DNA of 64,000 nt from Podarcis raffonei (Eukaryota > Chordata > Lepidosauria > Squamata > Lacertidae): NCBI RefSeq assembly GCF_027172205.1, contig NC_070609.1, forward strand, positions 59,654,501 to 59,718,500, given 5' to 3'. The notes under the pieces are model-generated. The model was not told the origin of the DNA. It worked only from the letters and a program-made list of their open reading frames with translations, and ran no database searches. The translations under genes and the position numbers were made by a program. Positions 31,317 to 40,929 of the stretch are shown here, in pieces. The first letter of the stretch is position 1. Every line of letters starts with the position of its first letter.

Positions 31317-32967
31317 TTACTTTAGTCCAACATCATTCTGACTGTCATTAATTTTGTAATATTTCTTTAAATAGTCCTTAAACTTTTTCCATTCTTCTTC
31401 CGCCGCTTCTTTTCCCTGGTTTCGGATTCTGCTCGTCAATTCTGCCAAGCCCATGTAGTCCATCACCTTCATCTGCCATTCTTCCAGTGTGGGTAGATCC
31501 TGTGTCTTCCAGTACTTTGCAATGAGTATTCTAGCTGCTGTTGTAGCATACATAAAAAAAGTTATATCTGTCTTTAACACCCCTTGGCCGACAATGCCCA
31601 AGAGAAAGGCCTCTGGTTTCTTAGGGAAGGTATATTTAAATACCTTTTTCAGTTCATTATGAATCATTTCCCAGAATGCCTTAATCTTCGGGCACGTCCA
31701 CCAGAGGTGAAAAAATGTACCTTCCTTTTCCTTACATTTCCAACATTTATTGTCAGGCAAGTGGTAGATCTTTGCAAGCTTGACTGGGGTTATGTACCAC
31801 CTATAAATCATTTTCATTATATTTTCTCTTAAGGCATTACATGCCGTAAATTTCATCCCGGTGGTCCACAACTTTTCCCAGTCAGCAAACAAAATGTTAT
31901 GACCAATGTCCTGAGCCCATTTAATCATAGTTGATTTAACCGTTTCATCTTGTGTATTCCATTTCAGCAGCAAGTTATACATTTTTGACAAGTTCTTAGT
32001 ACTGGATTCTAACAGTTCAGTCTCTAATTTTGATTTTTCCACCTGGAAGCCAATTTTACTGTCCAATTTAAACACTTCATTTATTTGATGATAATGCAAC
32101 CAATCTCTCACCTTCCCTTTTAGTTTTTCAAAGCTCTGCAATCTCAATTTGTCCCCTTCCTTTTCCAGAATTTCCCAATATCTTGGCCATTTCGACTCCA
32201 TATTTAACTTTTTAACTGCCTTAGCTTCCATTGGCGACAACCACCTTGGAGTTTTATTTTCCAGCAAATCTTTATATCTAACCCAGACATTTAATAGTGC
32301 TTTTCTGACAATATGGTTTTTAAAATTTTTGTGCGCTTTAACCTTGTCATACCACAGATATGCATGCCACCCAAAAATATTGTTAAAACCTTCCAAATCC
32401 AAAATGTCTGTGTTTTCAAGAAGCAGCCAATCTTTTAGCCAGCAGAAAGCTGCCGCTTCATAGTACAGTTTAAAGTCTGGCAGGGCAAACCCCCCTCTTT
32501 CCTTTGAATCCGTTAATATCTTAAATTTTATTCTGGGCTTCTTGCCCTGCCAGACAAATTTAGATATATCTTTCTGCCACTTCTTGAAACAGTCCATTTT
32601 ATCCATTATTTGTAATGCTTGAAACAAAAACAACATTCTTGGCAATACATTCATTTTTATAACTGCAATTCGGCCTAACAAGGAAAGCTTCAAGTTTGAC
32701 CAAATCTCCAAATCTTTTTTCACTTCTGTCCAAGTTTTTTCATAATTGTCTTTAAATAAATTCACATTCTTAGCTGTCATATTCACACCCAGGTATTTCA
32801 CTTTTTTAACCACAGTCAACCCCGTCTCATTCTGAAACCTTTCTTTTTCAATCTGTGTTAAATTTTTCTCCAATACCTTAGTTTTTAACTTATTCAGTTT
32901 AAATCCTGCCATTTGACCAAACTCTTGAATTATTTCCAAAACTCTTTTCGTACTAGCTTCTGGCTCT
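31317..32967 (-). pseudogene. L1 ORF2 C-terminal fragment
   Basis: About 549 codons, no internal stop, starting inside the reverse-transcriptase domain just past the catalytic FADD region. FGQMAGFKLNKLKTKVL, KYLGVNMTAKNVNLFKDNY, WSNLKLSLLGRIAVIKMNVL and ERGGFALPDFKLYYEAAAFC are the L1 palm/thumb and linker signatures. CWKCKEKEGTFFHLWWTC is the C-terminal Cys/His knuckle (C-x2-C-x8-H-x4-C). The N-terminal endonuclease and the RT active site are absent through 5' truncation. The open frame continues to 33137 into flanking DNA, adding about 57 unrelated codons with a chance ATG. Not a functional enzyme. Confidence 0.92.
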
Positions 32968-33273
32968 CCACCCTCCCTGCTTTTGCATGGAGAATAATTT
33001 AAGAGCTTAAAGCTTAACAGGAGACAATAATATCCAGCAAGGAAATAAAATGGTTGCATACAAAACTGCAGATGGTCTGAGTGGATTGGGATAGATCTCT
33101 TTCTTCTGCACAATTCATTGCTGCTCTGCTGAGACACAGTGTATTTATTGAAAGCTCCACTATCACCACTAAAACTCCAGTTACAGTTAGGTAGCCGTGT
33201 TGGTCTGCCATAGTCAAAACAAAATTTTTTTTCCCTTCCAGTAGCACCTTAAAGACCAACTAAGTTAGTTCTT

Positions 33274-33313
33274 GGTATGAGCTTTCGTGTGCATGCACAC
33301 TTCTTAAGATACC
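33274..33313 (-). ncRNA. Hammerhead-like motif, minus arm (core altered)
   Basis: Read on minus: stem I GGTAT, then CTTAAGA where a hammerhead has CTGANGA, stem II GTGTGCATGCACAC, GAAA, GCTC and stem I partner ATACC. The G-to-T change in the first core box should abolish cleavage. Confidence 0.5.
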
Positions 33314-33328
33314 TGAAGATATTCTTCA

Positions 33329-33368
33329 GGTATCTGAAGAAGTGTGCATGCACACGAAAGCTCATACC
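33329..33368 (+). ncRNA. Small hammerhead ribozyme motif, plus arm
   Basis: Stem I GGTAT (33329-33333), core CTGAAGA (33334-33340, matching CUGANGA), stem II GTGTGCATGCACAC (33342-33355, self-complementary), core GAAA (33356-33359), a minimal stem III GC, the predicted NUH site CTC (33361-33363) and stem I partner ATACC (33364-33368). One unpaired A (33341) precedes stem II. Stem III is too short to fold alone, but AGCT is self-complementary, as in the small dimer-forming hammerheads known from Penelope-like elements. Activity is not shown. Confidence 0.6.
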
Positions 33369-33442
33369 AAGAACTAACTTAGTTGGTCTTTAAGGTGCTA
33401 CTGGAAGGAAAAATTTTTTTGTTTTCACTAAAACTCCGTTAC

Positions 33443-33889
33443 TCTTCCACCATCTTTGATTGTACCAACTGTTCTGCCCTCTGTAGCAATGCCTAAATGC
33501 TTTTTCTGCTTGACCCATACTTTCTAGGAACTAGTCTGAGCAGTTTTCCCCTTGCCTGGCTCCTTTTACCAAGGGAAACTTGCTCTTATATCGGAGCAAA
33601 CATTAATCCAGAGAAAGCCCAAATTGCTGTTTGTTCCAGTTGAATGCTAAAGAGAATTTTCCCCCAGGGGAAAGCGATGGGCCAAGAGGAAGTGGGGATG
33701 AGCCCTAAGTTATGTTGTCCTTACGTCCTATTCCATTCATTTGAATGCAAAGGGAGAGCAATGCAAAGATGATCAATTGTGTATCATTTGCAGACTGAAA
33801 GCAGCAACAACAATGAATTCAGATGGATTTCTTCTCCGTACATGGGATGAATAAGTGAACACTGGCAATTTCCATTCCTGTTATCATCA
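33443..33889. other. Anonymous sequence
   Basis: Nothing recognised. Confidence 0.4.
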
Positions 33890-34475
33890 GAACATTAGAA
33901 GAGCATGCAAGCAGGATTCAAGCACAAAAGTGCTCTTCCCCCTCCCCCTGTGGTTCCAGCAATGGGTATTCAGAAGCATTGCTGCTTCCAACCATGGAGA
34001 CAGAACATAGTCATCATGGCAAGTAGCCATTGATAATCCTCTCCTCCATAAATCTGCCCCATCTTCTTTGAAAGGTATCTGGGCTGGTGGCCCTCACTGC
34101 CACCTGAGGGAATGAGTTCCATAGATTTAAGTACAGTCATACCTCGGGATGAATACGCTTCAGCTTAAATATTTTTGGGTTGCACTCCACAGCGACCTGG
34201 AAGTAATGGAGCACGTTATTTCCGGGTTTTGCCACTCGGGCATGCGCAGACGCTCAAAATGATGTCAAGCGCATGTGTGGAAGCAGTGAAATGCGACCTG
34301 CGCAGACGCATCTTACTTTTGCTTCAGGATGCAAATGGGGCTCTGGAACAGATCCCGTTCGCATCCCGAGGTACCACTGTATAAGCTGCATGAAGAAGTC
34401 CTTTCTTATCTGTCTCGAGTCTTTCAACATTCAGCTTCATTGGATATCCATGAGATCTAGCATTAGGTTTCCCAC
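33890..34475 (-). mobile_element. CR1-type LINE tail, minus, split by a MITE
   Basis: 33890-34131 (GAACATTAGAAGAGC, GAACATAGTCATCATGGC, GTAGCCATTGATAATCC, GAATGAGTTCCATAG) and 34382-34475 (GAAGAAGTCCTTTCTTATC, CAACATTCAGCTTCATTGG) are successive parts of the copy at 17310, reversed. The MITE at 34134 sits between. Confidence 0.82.
34134..34379. mobile_element. TA-flanked MITE, related to CAGTGGTACCTC family
   Basis: Starts CAGTCATACCTCGGGATG and ends CATCCCGAGGTACCACTG, flanked by TA (34132-34133, 34380-34381). The outer ends resemble the 5212 family; the interior (GGCATGCGCAGACGC, TGCGCAGACGC repeats) is different and CpG-rich. Tc1/mariner type, non-coding. Confidence 0.85.
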
Positions 34476-34479
34476 CCCC

Positions 34480-35278
34480 CTCTCTTCTCTATTTCATTGG
34501 AATTCTCAGACACCTGGAGCCTCCAGTGCCATTACCAAAACAAAAGCTCACTCTCACCTTACCTTGTCTTTGGATCCTGCCCAAGTGGGGATATTTAGAC
34601 ATCATTTCAGTTTCAGCTGAGGGCGAACACTTAAGGGGTTTAGCCAAGAACTTAACTGAAGATGTAGGTTTATAGGAGGATGGAAAATAGAACATAATAT
34701 AGTTTTTATGGCAAGGTATTTCAGGCATAAGGGCAGCAAATGACAATGGGTGAAGGTCATTGCTCTTATTGTCATTGTCTTGAAGCTTGCGATTTGCCTC
34801 ATGTGCAATTGTACAGAAACACTGGCCCTAGATCATCTAGCATTCATGGCTTCAGCTCAGAGCTAACTTGCCGACGACACACTGAAGTAGAGTTTACCTT
34901 TGGTATAGCCTCTTCCATGACCTTGCTGTAAGTTATCACCATAGTTCCGCTCACATTGCTGCTGTCTTTTGAAAAAGACCAGGGACTGTTCATCAAGTAG
35001 CTATTAAGGCAAATTTGTTTTCCTTTATTTGAACAGCTGCTATGTAATAAAATTCATTACACTTGGTTGAGTCTCTCTCCATATAGCTAAGTGCTGTGTT
35101 TAGAGACTTGCAATGCACACATGGGGCGGTGCGGGGGGAGTGTTAATACGCCTGCTTCCTGCACGCCAGGGACACACTCTGTCAGGAGCTGGTTGCAGGG
35201 CATCAGAAATACAGAGGCAATTAAATGGAGCGTTCATTTGCTATCTGGAAGGATCCTGTTTGGATTCCTGTTGCTAAT
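34480..35278. other. Unique sequence
   Basis: No gene. 35036-35270 (AATTCATTACACTTGG, GTTAATACGCCTGCTTCC, AGGCAATTAAATGGAGCG) is repeat-free and may be conserved. Confidence 0.3.
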
Positions 35279-35282
35279 ACTA

Positions 35283-35532
35283 CAGTGGTACCTTGGGTTA
35301 AGAACTTAATTCGTTCTGGAGGTCCGTTCTTAACCTGAAACTGTTCTTAACCTGAGGTACCACTTTAGCTAATGGGGCCTCCCACTGCCGCCGTGGTGCA
35401 ATTTCTGTTCTCATCCTGAAGCAAAGTTCTTAACCTGAGGTACTATTTCTGGGTTAGCAGAGTCTGTAACCTGAAGCATCTGTAATCTGAAGCGTCTGTA
35501 ACCTGAAGTGTCTGTAACCCAAGGTACCACTG
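35283..35532 (-). mobile_element. CAGTGGTACCTC MITE, copy 2
   Basis: CAGTGGTACCTTGGGTTAAG to TAACCCAAGGTACCACTG, TA on both sides (35281-35282, 35533-35534). Carries four subterminal CTGTAACCTGAAG-type units (35464-35520) where the copies at 5212 and 39106 have two. Confidence 0.92.
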
Positions 35533-35534
35533 TA

Positions 35535-36089
35535 TATGCATTGTAAACACACACAAATACAGAAGTTGTTGCATCACATAGCTGGACTGAGTAGCTGCCC
35601 TGGGTGTCTGTAGGGCTAAAGAAGCCCAGTTCCAGAGTCAGTATGATCATTAATATACCCTTCTTGATGTTCTTTGGGTGCTTAGGAGAATAGAAGGGTG
35701 CTTATATAAAGTTCACTCTTTTTTGGTCAGCACTGCAGGGTAATTGAAGGGGGATGTGAATCCCTCATCTCAACAAGCCTGCACACACTGGTGGTCTTCA
35801 GTCAATGCTAAATGAGAAAGTGCCTGAGGTACTTTGCTGACTGGCTAGCCAGCAAAGAAACTGTGTTGGAGTGGATATGCAGTCAGCAACCATGCTGTTA
35901 CTCATGGTTGACTAATAAAGTGTCTGCTTCCACTGCTGCCTCCCGCTGGATACAACTAAAGGAAGACATTCACCTCCTCTCTTGATCATCCCCACTGTGG
36001 TGACTGGCAATTTCTACTACCAAACCCTTACCTGGATGTAATGCTCCAACTGGTGAACACTCTACTTAGCTAACTTTGATTCCAACACA
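35535..36089. other. Anonymous sequence
   Basis: Nothing recognised. Confidence 0.4.
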
Positions 36090-36135
36090 GAAGAAGAAGA
36101 AGAAGAAGAAGAAGAAGAAGAAGAAGAAGAAGAAA
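36090..36135. repeat. (GAA)n microsatellite
   Basis: 46 bases of uninterrupted GAA. Confidence 0.97.
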
Positions 36136-36770
36136 CAGCTTCTAGCTTATGCTCTATTGCCTAGTAGATAGACAGGAAATCCTTCTTTCTCTTGGGATGG
36201 AGAGAAGAAAATCTGTATTTCCTACTATATTCTGGTCCATGGAACAAGCAAGAATGCTCAGGAAGAAAACAAGTGCCTTTGCTTAACCACACAGGAAAAG
36301 TCACGTAACTTCAATGGGAAGATGCAAAACCACAGAGGATATGAAAAAGCTAGGAACACCACAAATGAAAGGTGGAGTCTTAATGGTATCCCAAAACTTT
36401 ATTATCATCTGGACAGCATACATCTAAATACCAATACTAGCTAAATACTAGACCTTGGGCCAAGCTCACCTCTGTTCTTCATTTGCCCATCTCTCAACAC
36501 TGCATAAGCATTTGGACTGACATTCCTGAAGAGAGAAAAAAACATTTCTTTTACAGTGCTTGGGAGCAATATTTAATTTCTTGCCACTGGTAATGGAGTT
36601 GCAGTGTGAACAGATGATAGTTGTCTGAGATTGATCAGCTGGCTTGAACAGCATGTTGCTTTTGTTCCGCATTCATCTAAACTGTAAGGAAATCAATTGA
36701 AGGGACCTGTCCCAGATTCTGGATCAAGATATGAACCTCTCTCTAGAATTCTTTTTATTTCAAAAGAATG
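36136..36770. other. Anonymous sequence
   Basis: Nothing recognised. Confidence 0.4.
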
Positions 36771-36779
36771 TCAGCAAGA

Positions 36780-36995
36780 GAGGTTTTATTGTTGACTTAT
36801 AAAGCCCTAAACAACTCAGGATGAGGTTATCTGAAAGACTGCCATAGAGACCTGACTGTTTGTTGAGATCTCCAGATGAGGGCCTCCTGTATAGAGCACA
36901 GCCTGCTGAGAGCTATCGTCCGACAACTTGAGGGAGGGGCTTCTCCATGGTGGCACCCAGGTTGTATCTTCTCTTCTCTGAAACAAGGGAAGTGC
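36780..36995 (+). mobile_element. LINE ORF remnant (CR1/L2-type)
   Basis: TATAAAGCCCTAAACAACTC encodes the YKALN motif of the C-terminal region of such elements, followed by GATGAGGGCCTCCTGTA and GAGGGGCTTCTCCATGGTGG. Broken; no tail attached. Confidence 0.55.
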
Positions 36996-37189
36996 CAATT
37001 CTGGTAAGTTTTTGGCAATTGCTAAATATTGACTCGGGCAACTGCTAGCCATTAATACCAAGCTTCAATAGTAATTGCATTCTTTACTGTGGCGATTGAT
37101 GGATTTATTGTATTTTAAAGCACGGGTTTTACTGAGAATGTATCTGCTAACAGCAGAACAAAATCTGCTCACTCCATCAAGAGCCAAGG

Positions 37190-37460
37190 GGTAAAGGTAA
37201 GTCCTTACCTAGCACAGAAATGTCATCAGATGCCCTAGGTGGGCTCACAAAGAAGAGCATTCCATAGATGGGGAACCACAACTGAAAATACCCTGTCCCT
37301 TACAGTCCTGCGAGCCTCCATCAGAAGAAGGACTTGGACTTGGATGAAGATCTACGGGACCAGGTAGGTTCATATATTTGTCAAGATGTTCCAGAAGATA
37401 TTGAGGACCTGTGCCATGATGAGCTTCATAGGTCAAAGTCAGCACTTTGAATTGGACTCC
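37190..37460. repeat. Unclassified interspersed repeat
   Basis: TTCATAGGTCAAAGTCAGCA, CTTTGAATTGGACTCC and an upstream GATGCCCTAGGTGGG resemble the unit at 58140-58420 (GCACCTTGAATTGGGCCC). Probably part of a LINE, family not decided. Confidence 0.45.
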
Positions 37461-37749
37461 AAAGTGTACAGTAAGTTAAATAGCACTCCTTACCATTTAG
37501 AGATGCCATCCTCCATAAATCTATGAAGTCCAGGGTCTGAAATGACCTAACGGCACCTCTGATTGTGTTGCTGAAAGAAGCACAAAGCCATCCTTCTGCA
37601 CTTCCAAGCTGATATTCTGAGGCCTGATTGCTGCACCCCTGCCCCATATTTCCCCCACTTCTCCAGCCATTGTGGGAAGGGCTTTTGCCAGTACATAGAC
37701 CCGAATTGCCTGGCAAGTTTGGCCAGGGTGCCAATATCCCCAAAGCTAG

Positions 37750-38235
37750 CCTTGCAGCAGACAGATACAATAGAGTTAAAACATGACCTCTTCCCTCTTT
37801 CCTTGTTAGCAAGTGCTTATATTCCAAAATGAGATGCAATGTGAGAAGGAGAATGTATAATTTAACTACTTTTGCTATACTCCATCGCAAAGCAATTACA
37901 TAAAGATTAATTAGCAAGCTCCCCAAACAGTAGTAAGCTGCAAAGTAGTTTAATTAAATACCATTATCTCTGGAATCAGCAAGTTAATAACACAGTTGCC
38001 AGTATAGTAAGAAACCACACGGCAACCAAACATGAAATAAGGCAACAGAGAAAGGACTTTGTCGTGCAATTATTTTGTTTTGTTAAGCCGTTGCATCTAC
38101 GAGGACTGGTTAATTAACTTCTAGCGCTCTTCATCCAAATGCAGAGTGGGGAGGTGGGAGATCCCCTGAATTCCTCTAGCTCAATGTTTTGCAATGAGGG
38201 AAAGCCCTCATTGTACGGTAATTTTATTTTTTATA
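37750..38235. other. AT-rich unique block, possible conserved regulatory DNA
   Basis: Repeat-free, with ATTAATTAGCAAGC, GTTTAATTAAATACC, GGTTAATTAACTTC and GCAATTATTTTG. No coding potential. Confidence 0.28.
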
Positions 38236-38749
38236 ACATATATATTAAAGTGAATGGTTTCATTTTGGAGAAATGTTAGGTTAACTTGTTTTTAACAATT
38301 GATTTTGTCTGTAATTCTGCATTTTACAGAAATCACTTAAATGTTTTGATGATTAAGTGGTATATTTAACAAATCCCAGTGGTCGTGGCAGCAGCTGCTA
38401 CTATCCTCACTGGTGGAGAAGTGACAAGCAAAATACAGGCGTCTCCCCACCACCACCACCTCCTCAATGAATGGAGCTATTAACAAATTTCTTGGTAATC
38501 AAGAAAACAGCATGGGAAGGAGTTAAAAATCCCCCTGCTGTTCTTCTGCCCAAGCCAACCCACTCCCTTCCAACTGTTTTTAAAACTATAAATGTCATGA
38601 GATCCCATCTCAGATCTCCTGGATCATGTATATTCTGGTCTCAAGTCCCAATCAAACCAATAAAACAAGTTGGTAATGAATAATTGAGCCAGGTTCAAGG
38701 TCCTTGTATTAATTGACAAACCCTGAACAACTTAGGTACCTCGCAGATC
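38236..38749. other. Anonymous sequence
   Basis: Nothing recognised. Confidence 0.4.
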
Positions 38750-39375
38750 TCAACCCTTATATCTCAGTTTGACCACTGAGATCATCTGCAGAAGCACCAC
38801 TGGTCATCCCAAAAGTTGGTGAGGCTCAACCAGAAACAGGGGCCTTTAGTGTCATCTGGAATGAGCTGCCAATAGAGATTTCAGCAGGCACCTCCCTTCT
38901 CAACTTTTAAACGTCAGCTGAAAACTTTTTTATTCCATCAGGCTTACTCAGGCAATTAAAGGTACATCCTTCCAAAACAGTTAGCTGGTTTCTGATTTTA
39001 CCTTTTAAATGTGGCTTTTATTGTATTGTTTTATGTATGGAAATTTAATAAATTTTAATACGTGGAGTTTTTCGTTATTATGGTATGTCTTTTCGTGTTA
39101 TTATACAGTGGTACCTTGGGTTAAGAACTTAATTCGTTTGGAGGTCTGTTCTTAACCTGAAACTGTTCTTAAACTGAGGTACCACTTTGGCTAAAGGAGC
39201 CTCCTGCTGCTGCCGCCGCACGATTTCTGTTCTTATCCTGAAGCAAAGTTCTTAACCTGAGGTACTATTTCTGGGTTAGCGGAGTCTGTAACCTGAAGTG
39301 TCTGTAACCTGAGGTACCACTGTATTGTAAACCGCCCTGTGATCTTCAGATGAAGGGCAGCATAGAAATTTAATT
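38750..39375 (+). mobile_element. LINE 3' end (CR1/L2-type), split by a MITE
   Basis: 38860-38890 encodes the WN(E/S)LP-type end of the ORF, then AAACTTTTTTATTCC and a T-rich 3' UTR. After the MITE at 39106 it closes with TTGTAAACCGCCCTGTGATC and GATGAAGGGCAGCATAGAAA. The same terminus is at 44307. Confidence 0.78.
39106..39322 (-). mobile_element. CAGTGGTACCTC MITE, copy 3
   Basis: CAGTGGTACCTTGGGTTAAG to AACCTGAGGTACCACTG, TA at 39104-39105 and 39323-39324. Inserted in a LINE 3' UTR. Confidence 0.92.
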
Positions 39376-39712
39376 AAGAACAATAATACCATTGATGTAA
39401 ACAGCTTTGATACTTTTCAAAAATGAAATAGTGGTATTTAATCCCCCCCAAACTAAATAGTACCCTGAGCCCCATCACTGCCAATGGGGTATAATTATTC
39501 TTGGTTTGGGATCTGGACCCAAATGCATAAAGCAAAGTGATATCTTGAAGATTGCAACCTCTCACTGCATCTCCTACAAGACCTGGAAATGACTAAACTG
39601 GTAGTCAGAATTATAAATATCAGTACTATGAGAATTATAAATATCATGAGTATGATATACTCATAATTTTACTCACTCAATAACAGATTCATATGGCAAT
39701 TTAATAACATGT

Positions 39713-40005
39713 TGTTGTTGTTTAGTTGTTTAGTCGTGTCCGACTCTTCGTGACCCCATGGGCCAGAGCATGCCAGGCACTCCTGTCTTCCACTGCCTCA
39801 TGCAGTTTGGTCAAACTCATGCTGGTAGCTTCAAGAACATTGTCCAACCATCTCGTCCTCTGTTGTTTCCTTCTCCTTGTGCCCTCCATCTTTCCCAATA
39901 TCAGGGTCTTTTCCAGGGAGTCTTTTCTTCTCATGAGGTGGCCAAAGTATTGGAGCCTCAGCTTCAGGATCTGTCCTTCCAGTGTGCACTCAGGGCTGAT
40001 TTGCT
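39713..40005 (-). mobile_element. Bov-B (RTE) LINE, 5'-truncated 3' end
   Basis: Minus strand encodes QISPECTLEGQILKLRLQ, YFGHLMRRKDSLEKTLILGK, RWLDNVLEATSMSLTKL and HALAHGVTKSRT in one unbroken frame, then the GTTGTTGTTTAGTTG tail (plus strand). About 290 bp; no break, so younger than the copy at 3613. Confidence 0.93.
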
Positions 40006-40929
40006 TAAGAACATACCCTCCCACATTTCACAGCAGTTCTGTGAACACTCTTGCTTTTGCTGCCTTTTTTTTCTGAAAAAAGCCTGTCACACCCTGATTT
40101 CAAAGCAAAGCAAATATTTCTTTCTTTCTTACGGTTAGGAAACAAAGCACATTGGTCTTGTAATATGTTACGCTGCTCCCATGTTCAAAGTGAGTCTCAG
40201 CAGCCACAGTTTGGGAAATGATTTAGCATGCTACTTGGGGTGTACGTAGCAATTGGCTACTCAGTGGCTAAAAGTGCCTTTTACCAGCTGCGACTGGTGC
40301 AACAGCCAGTGCTTTTCTTCTAGGGGTTCGCATACCCCTAAACATTTTGTGAATCTAAGTTTGGCCTCATTGAGGGACAGTATTTCAATATGAGTAGGAA
40401 AATGAGAGTACCCCCTAAACATTTTTTTTAGAAAAACAGCAGTGACAACAGCTATGACCATTTCTGGACCGGGAGAGAGCTGGCTGGGCCACCGTAGTTT
40501 ATGCATTGGTTGCTTTGAGACTAGATTACTGCAATGTGGGGCTTCCTTTGCACTTAATCTGGAAGTTGAAGTTAGTGCCGAATGCTCAGCATGATTACTG
40601 ATGTGGGAGAAAATTCCCTTAAGGGTTCAAGTACAGAGGCTCACACATTGAATTCCCAAGGAGTCAGTAATGCATTACCAGTCAGAGTCCAAAGAATCTG
40701 AAAGAGCATTTCCAGTACGACACATACTATATAGAGTAAATATACATTATCTTAGCTGTTCATCTTTTACCCAACCACCTCCAGTACTTCATTATCTCTC
40801 ATCCAACCACAATCCTTGAAGTACAACTTACTCATCCCTTTTTTTTACTATACACATCAAACCCCTCCTTGTACCTTAACTCAAGTTGTTTTCCTCTTCA
40901 ACATTTAGCCATTAAGTTCCTCTTTAACT
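40006..40929. other. Anonymous sequence
   Basis: Nothing recognised. Confidence 0.4.

Larger units (their letters stand above)
30815..32967 (-). mobile_element. L1 LINE insertion, 5'-truncated, young
   Basis: The 17-bp sequence CCACCCTCCCTGCTTTT occurs at 30798-30814 and again, identical, at 32968-32984: the target-site duplication of one insertion in minus orientation. From its 5' side the element has an unbroken ORF2 C-terminus (32967-31317), a 3' UTR, an A-run (T on plus, 31049-31057) preceded by AATAAA at 31066-31071, about 225 further bases, then a second AATAAA (30832-30842) and the terminal A-tail (30811-30823). Uninterrupted coding and perfect duplications imply recent insertion. Confidence 0.93.
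33185..33425. mobile_element. Penelope-like fragment, palindromic, with target duplication
   Basis: Arms of about 105 bp (33216-33320 and 33321-33425) are reverse complements, running from AGTAGCACCTTAAAGACC through CTAAGTTAGTTCTTGGTATG to the centre. The left side adds TAGCCGTGTTGGTCTGCC. CACTAAAACTCCAGTTAC (33167-33184) and CACTAAAACTCCGTTAC (33426-33442) flank it, a target duplication with one-base difference. The motif set matches the 3' flank of Penelope-like elements, which often leave inverted partial copies. I have recognised the family from memory of its motifs, not by search. Confidence 0.7.
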
